Positions 58,590 through 64,000 of a DNA stretch of 64,000 nucleotides are shown one piece after another. Source of the DNA: Chelonoidis abingdonii. Taxonomy: Eukaryota > Chordata > Testudines > Testudinidae. Position numbers and translations under genes: made by a program. The stretch is taken from assembly GCF_003597395.2 (NCBI RefSeq), contig NC_133770.1:289070436-289134435 (forward strand), in the 5' to 3' direction. Below the pieces are notes generated by a model that saw only the letters and a list, made by a program, of their open reading frames with translations, was not told the origin of the DNA and did not search any database. Position 1 is the first letter of the stretch; each line of letters opens with the position of its first letter.

Positions 58590-58722
58590 AAATAGATCTT
58601 GAAAGTTTTCCATTGAAACTATTTTTTCTGACAGAATTCGGTTTTCAGCTAAATGCCAATTTTCAAGGAAAATTTTCATGTCTGCTTTCCTAGAAACATT
58701 ACGAGTTTTCAGCAAAATAAAT
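58590..58722. repeat. AT-rich repeat fragment, 'gaaaattttc' type
   Basis: 'caaggaaaattttcatgtc' and 'ttttccattgaaac' place it with the group at 24.5 and 38.4 kb. Confidence 0.4.
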
Positions 58723-58724
58723 AA

Positions 58725-60850
58725 ATAAAATAACTGAAGTCTATTTGCCAAACAGCTGTAGTATTCTATCAGTAATATTGCAATGATTTATTTTCATAGC
58801 TAACCAATAATAATCACTGGTGTGTGGGTTTTTTTGGACAAAAGGGTCTATATGAACTAAAGAATCTGCAGACATTTGTATTTTTAAGTCACACATCAGC
58901 AGGCTGACTCCCAACCCTTATGTTCCCTTAGTGTTTTGGTTTTTATTTCTCAAATATTATCTTCACCATTCTTTGGAGGTAAGGGGTTTTGCAGTTGTAA
59001 CATGTGCATACAGTCCAGTGGTTTGTTTGCAGTGACCTGTGCAAATCTAGTTGATTGGTTATGTCCTGAATGAATTTGCACACCCTGTAAATGTAGCTTT
59101 GAGTTAAACCCAAAATCTCACAGCAAGGCTTAGCCAAAACAACCAACGTTCTGCCCAGGTTTTGAGCTGAAGTCATGCAAAACCACCCACAATAATACAT
59201 TGGCCCAGATTCACATGAAACCTGGCCCAGGCTCACTCATGACTCTGCTGAGATTTACTCCAAAGCTTTGTGGATCCTGGGTGAACTTGGCCCTAATTTT
59301 TAATCAAAACAGGAAATCTGGCAAAGCTTTGCCTCTAATTTTGTGTTTGATTGTGAAAATTGTGCACAGTTCTAACCTCCTCCATTTGCTTCCTTTTCTT
59401 ATAGCTCTTTTGTTCTGAATTACTGTAACACGCACACTATTTCCATCTTCTCTCTCTCATCTTCCTCGCCTTTGTGCTATAAACAGAAGCTATGTCAAGA
59501 GAGACTTCTCTCTATGTCTTCTAAGTTGTTTAGAGACCACCTATTACTTCTAAAAGAGTTGAATATTCTCATCTGGACTTTCCTAGTAGAACAGTTGTTT
59601 TTATATCATGCAGGTGATGATCCAATTCCTGGCTTAAAGGTAGTATATAAGTTACACACATACACCAAGTCTAGCCACCGGATGGAGATGCTACTAATAG
59701 GTTAAACTGGGTTACATGTTTGGCTATCAGCTGAGCACACATTACAAATCATTTTATAGTACTGAAGAGACGCTGCCCACGTACTGAGTCCAGGAATAAT
59801 TTTGTGTGGAGGCTCAGATAGAAATTCTGATGTGGACAATATGGCTTTTCCTCAGTCACCCTGATAAAACTGCTATATCCCGTAAATGTGTTTTGCTGGA
59901 TTAGGCTAAAATGAATAAGATGGCCTCCCATTGAAAGTAGGAGTTTAAAAATAGATCTAAAATTAAGTACTTAAAATTTCCAATATGAAAATTCAATGAT
60001 AATCACCTTCTATGGCATAAAACTACAGAGGCTGATTAAGTTTGACATTGGCAAGAATTCTAACAAGACATTACCAAGAAAATAGCAGGCTAAAACTCAG
60101 CTAGGCAGCTTCTACCACATTAAAACTCTAATAAGCTGCTAATAACACTCTAGCAAGAATAGGAGAGCATTTCTCCAGTTGGATGTTTTAACAGGAATTT
60201 TAAACAGGGTGGAAAAGGGAAGAAATGCAGCTTACAAGACTAGCCAGAGGCTGAGCTAGATTAGAAAAATAAAGGTCTAGTGGGATTCACCCATGCGGTG
60301 CTTTGCTTCAGCTCCAGCCGATGCCATTTCAAGTAGTTTCCATGGCTTCCTATGAAATGGTGATGATCCAGACTGAATGATCGCATCAAATGGAGTGACA
60401 ATCTATAGGAATTATTGGTAATAAGTTTCAAGGGATGCTGAAAACAGGATGATAATGGTTAGCATTCTCCTCATCCCCTGCTGGTGAGCAGTTCCTTTGC
60501 ATGGTGATTGACTTGTGGGAAGTACAAGAGAACAACAGAACTGCCTTGTTATTTTCTTACTCTGTGCGCATCATTATTTTATAATGAACTTCAGTCAGAT
60601 GGCATGATTCCGGCAAGCTTATTAGTCAGAGAACCTGCTTTGACTTGCCCAGTTGCAACAAGATTTTCAAATCAATTATAAATCCCCATTCCCTTGTGAG
60701 ATGCCTTAAACTAATATTGTACACAGGACTGCATTAATTTATCACAGTAACCAATGCACATGCTGTAAGCATATCTCGACTGCCAGTCACAAGAGTTGCA
60801 GAAGATTGAAAGGAGAAGCAGCAGGTTTATAGCGTTTCCTTTGAGAATAA
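58725..60850. other. Unassigned sequence
   Basis: No supported gene. 59195-59320 may be an old repeat ('ttggcccagattcaca'). 60560-60700 is unique-looking DNA. Frames up to 97 codons lack domains. Confidence 0.4.
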
Positions 60851-60854
60851 CAAT

Positions 60855-60980
60855 ACTCTGCATATGTGTAGTGCTTTTCAACCATAGATCCCACAGGACT
60901 TTTGAAAGGGGGATAGGTATCGTTGCCCCCATTTTGCAGAATAATTGAGGCAGAGGGAGGTAGGTTGCATACAGATACAT
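60855..60980 (-). mobile_element. CORE-SINE/MIR fragment
   Basis: 'gtagtgcttttcaaccatag', 'ttgcccccattttgcagaat' and 'tgaggcagagggaggtaggt' match the first half of the complete copy at 37.89 kb. Confidence 0.75.
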
Positions 60981-61585
60981 GGGAATCCATCCCCCTCTTC
61001 ACACACCTTCACAAAAGCCACTGATGACAACAGCAGTCTTGGACAGTGCACCGTGATGGAAAGACTCGAACTTCAATGGCAGTGTTAGACTAATTACAGG
61101 TGTGGAGGGATGGGGTGAGGTTAGAGCTATGGACACACACACATACTGGGTATTAAAACCAGAGTGGATAAGTCATCACTTTACACCCTGTTAAAACAAA
61201 GGCTGATGAGGAAGGCTATTCTGGTTGTGAAAGCACTGGATTGAGACACCTCATTGACTCATATTGGAACTGGATTGGACCCTGAATGTGGTGAAGTCGG
61301 GTTGTGTGTGTATAACTGGGAACAGAATTTGACCAAGTATCTTCAAAGGCTTATGATACCAGGGGCTCAAGAAACTTAAATCTTATTGAAGTTAATCTGA
61401 GTTGAGGATGATCTCAGCACTGCCTAGGATCAGGCCCTCTGTAACTGTTGCCATTAAAGCTGGCAGAAAACAGGGATTCTATTCCGCAAATTTTTTTGAG
61501 TTTCAACACTGGTTTTTTTTCCACATCAGAATGTTTGATATCTTCTGATATCTTTCATGAAAAAAAGGAGAGAGGTCCCATCTTA
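60981..61585. other. Unassigned sequence
   Basis: No supported feature. Confidence 0.4.
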
Positions 61586-61589
61586 GTCA

Positions 61590-61665
61590 ATTGTTAGATG
61601 GTTAAGACACCCACTCAGCATGTGGGAGATGCATGTTCAAGTCTCTGATCTGCATAATTGATAAT
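61590..61665 (+). repeat. tRNA-like SINE head
   Basis: A-box-like TAGATGGTTAAG (61595-61606) and B-box-like ATGTTCAAGTCTC (61633-61645), spacing as in the heads at 39.2-39.7 kb. Confidence 0.5.
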
Positions 61666-61899
61666 AAGGACTTGTAAGACCCTACAGGCTTAGATCCAGG
61701 TTCTACAGGTCTTGAGGTGGGTGCTGTTTCCTTACTGCAACTAGGGGCTCAGGCAAAGCTGACATCAAGAGGTACTGGGAGGCTAAGCCCTGTCTTAATG
61801 ACAGGCTGCCATGATTCCCTGGGTGGCTGGCACTCCCCACATAAACCAGGAACACATTTCTGAGAATTGTCTGAGCAACACAGGCCTTTGGTGTCCTTC

Positions 61900-62140
61900 T
61901 GCCTTTGACCCCTGACATGACTTGATCCCAGACTCCTGGCTCCTAACCTAGACTTGGCTCCCAACCCTGATCCTGGTTTCCCATCTTTGGCTTAATATCA
62001 TTGCTGACCCTGACCAGACCTTGATTCTTGCCTCATATGCTCAGTTTGATAATGGAGTCTGACTGTGAGGCTCTGACCTGGCCTGGCCCTGGGTTGGCCT
62101 CTGACCTCCATCCCTGATACTGAGCAGCTCACTCGATGCC
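61900..62140. repeat. Degenerate 'cctgacc / ctggctcc' tandem-like tract
   Basis: Repeated 'gactcctggctcc', 'cttggctccc', 'gctgaccctgaccagacc' and 'tctgacctggcctgg' units. I recall similar tracts within turtle LTR-type repeats, but no ends are visible. Confidence 0.5.
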
Positions 62141-62144
62141 TGGA

Positions 62145-62950
62145 AGCTGCCAATGGCCTAGCCCTAATGCTGGTTCTCCCACAATCTGGGTAAGTACCCA
62201 GCCATTGGCCTATTGGCTATTCTAGGGTGGGTGGAGGTCCCTGTTACTCGCTCGCATTCAGACCAGATATTCCATCCTGGACTCAAAAAACCAGTTTTGT
62301 TGAAAAATTCCCAATCGTGCCATCTTGTCGTGATTAAAATTCCAGCTATGGTGGAATCTTAAGTTTCTAAGAGGCATCTCTGTTAAAGGAGGATCTCCCA
62401 CTTTCTTTCCTTGCTGGCTCTGTGCTTATCCCATTATATGCCATAGTACATCTGTCCCCTTTGGCTATTTTTATTACAAGCTGGCAGCATGTGTTTCTCT
62501 TCCAACACACTGAGTTAAAATATACCCAAATGATCTGTGAAGTAAAATCCTATGGGACCAAACCATGCCTAGTGAAGCTAACTATTTTATTTTCATTGAC
62601 ACTGAAAAATTTACTCTTAGCTGATGTTAATTTACAAATGGAATCACAATTGGAACATTGCAATTTAGTGGAACAATACAGGGCTTTCAGTCTACTTCAC
62701 TAGCAACTGGGTGTTACTGAATCTCAGTTAAATATGCCCCAGATCCTGTCTGCGGTGGAGAGTCTCAACAGTTTGCTGTGTGCTGGGGTATTCCTTCTGA
62801 ACTGGGGGAAAGAATTGTTCCTTTAGGCTACAAAATGATAGCGGCACCACTCCACAGTGGCTACGCCAAACCCAGGGCTGAAGTAACCTTCAGGGCTACT
62901 GTGTCTCTAGCTTCCTAAATGGCAGGAGGGAGCGGCTGTCTAATCTGCAT
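62145..62950. other. Unassigned sequence
   Basis: No supported gene; a 93-codon frame at 62422-62703 has no recognised domain. Confidence 0.4.
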
Positions 62951-62965
62951 TATAGTGGGTCCACC

Positions 62966-63007
62966 ATTATTATCCCCATTGGTGGGTCCACCAATGGGGA
63001 TAATAAT
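62966..63007. repeat. Perfect 20-bp inverted repeat (hairpin)
   Basis: ATTATTATCCCCATTGGTGG (62966-62985), a GT spacer, then its exact reverse complement (62988-63007). The phrase GTGGGTCCACCA also occurs twice in direct orientation, ending just inside each arm. Confidence 0.95.
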
Positions 63008-64000
63008 ACTGCCCTAAATCTCTGCAGCACAGAGACACACCGACCCTGTAGGGAGCTGAGAGTATGGGTTTATCAAATGTTGCTCCTTGCAGGCAAAGGA
63101 GCCATGCCATTTCAAGGGCAGGAAGATCCCTCCGGCACTATGGAGAAGAAGGCAGGATGGATATATTGTATTGTATCAAAAGCTTTAAAAAAACCAAAAA
63201 TATTTCCTTTTCTGATCAGGAATCTGCCCTATTGCCTCATGGCTTTACAATCTAGGCTAGAAAATACTAATCTCCGTGAACCAGCGCTACTGGGCCCAGA
63301 GATGGGGTACAGCCATAGAGGCTGCTGCTGCTTCTGTATCCGCTATAGAGATGTAACTGAGAGGGAGAGGCAGATGCTGTTTCACTGGCAATGAGGCCCC
63401 CTCCTGGAGATGCCTAGGAGCTCGTTAGTTTTGCAACCTGGTGTTTGTTATTTCTTAGTGGTTTCAGGGATGGATCTTGCAGGAACTGCAAGAAATGCCT
63501 TCCAGCTGAGACACCTCCCATTGGCTCAGACAAAGGGTTTAGCTCATGCAGAAGTGGTTTTGCCCATGGAACACAATGGGTCCAGTTTATGCCTGGGCTG
63601 TTGCAATTTACAAGAATGACAAGTGCAGCCACCGGAGGAGGACTCCGCTGCTTTGGTTAAGTCCTCACAAGGGTCTTTGTACTAGCTGGCAACCTCAACA
63701 CTCCTGATACCAGAAACAATCTCTGATGCAATTCAGCTAGTGTGCTTGAGTAGTCTGGGCTCAGTCCAGGAGAGATGATTTTTTAAAAAAATCTATTTAA
63801 TTCTGATTACAAAAGCACCTGGAACCAGAGAAGTAGACTTGACAACGAAGTTAGTTAAGGGAAGTTCCAAAAGTGCTCTTAGAGGCAGTCACATTACTTA
63901 AGTGCTCAAGGGAAGCTGATGAAGTTAAATCTGTCACCTTCAGGCTTCTAACACTGACCCTTAACAGCAGGGAAACCACTGGAAATACTAATCAGAGACA
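63008..64000. other. Unassigned sequence to window end
   Basis: No supported gene. Overlapping frames of 63-105 codons at 63064-63394 and 63410-63660 exist on both strands, with no recognisable domain or splice context. Confidence 0.4.

Noticed and set aside
1..64000. Bacterial-type features such as operons, CRISPR arrays or phage genes
   Set aside because: The whole window has vertebrate repeat content, no dense coding, and no regularly spaced direct repeats.

Overview
This window reads as intergenic or deep intronic DNA from a vertebrate, most probably a turtle or another archelosaur reptile. I found no protein-coding host gene, rRNA or tRNA gene, CRISPR array or operon that I can support. 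Every open frame of appreciable length is either inside a decayed transposon or a chance frame in GC-rich or pyrimidine-rich repeat DNA. The reptile call rests on repeat families recognised from memory: a tRNA-derived SINE with a CR1-like tail (about 6.54-6.69 kb), CR1 LINE 3' ends, CORE/MIR-type SINEs, several non-autonomous hAT elements with 8-bp target duplications, and retroposons with inverted arms that look like Penelope-type elements. Family names are inference because no library search was possible. Boundaries backed by terminal repeats plus target-site duplications were read directly from the sequence.

Layout. 0-1.56 kb: 5' half of a CR1-type LINE on the minus strand with a decayed esterase-type ORF1. 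1.74-1.94 kb: CORE-SINE tail. 2.34-2.71 kb: complete hAT MITE. 2.8-4.05 kb: RTE-type reverse transcriptase relic. 5.9-6.5 kb: probable LTR fragment. 6.54-6.69 kb: tRNA SINE. 8.3-8.8 kb: probable LTR fragment. 12.61-13.87 kb: complete 1.26-kb hAT element with a GC-rich core. 14.59-14.71 kb: 123-bp MITE, with a second copy at 38.73 kb. 17.67-17.86, 22.51-22.71, 26.29-26.94 and 31.82-31.90 kb: inverted-arm retroposons. 18.2-21.5 kb: LTR-rich block, including a solo LTR that splits a MIR. 22.95 and 43.26 kb: two further hAT insertions, the second inside a CR1. 23.6-24.1 kb: pyrimidine-rich tract. 32.8-34.7 kb: LTR cluster. 39.2-39.7 kb: run of tRNA-like heads in alternating orientation. 45.0-45.8 kb: probable LTR. 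49.2-50.7 and 51.3-51.6 kb: CR1 3' halves. 52.3-54.0 kb: a CORE-SINE-type repeat split by a solo LTR and a second repeat. 54-64 kb: mostly unassigned, with a perfect 20-bp hairpin at 62.97 kb.

The interest lies in the insertion history. Nested insertions give a relative chronology (MIR/CORE-SINE and CR1 oldest, hAT elements and LTRs younger). The inverted-arm retroposons carry 11-15 bp target duplications, which suggests retrotransposition rather than DNA transposition. I did not find a convincing new gene system.
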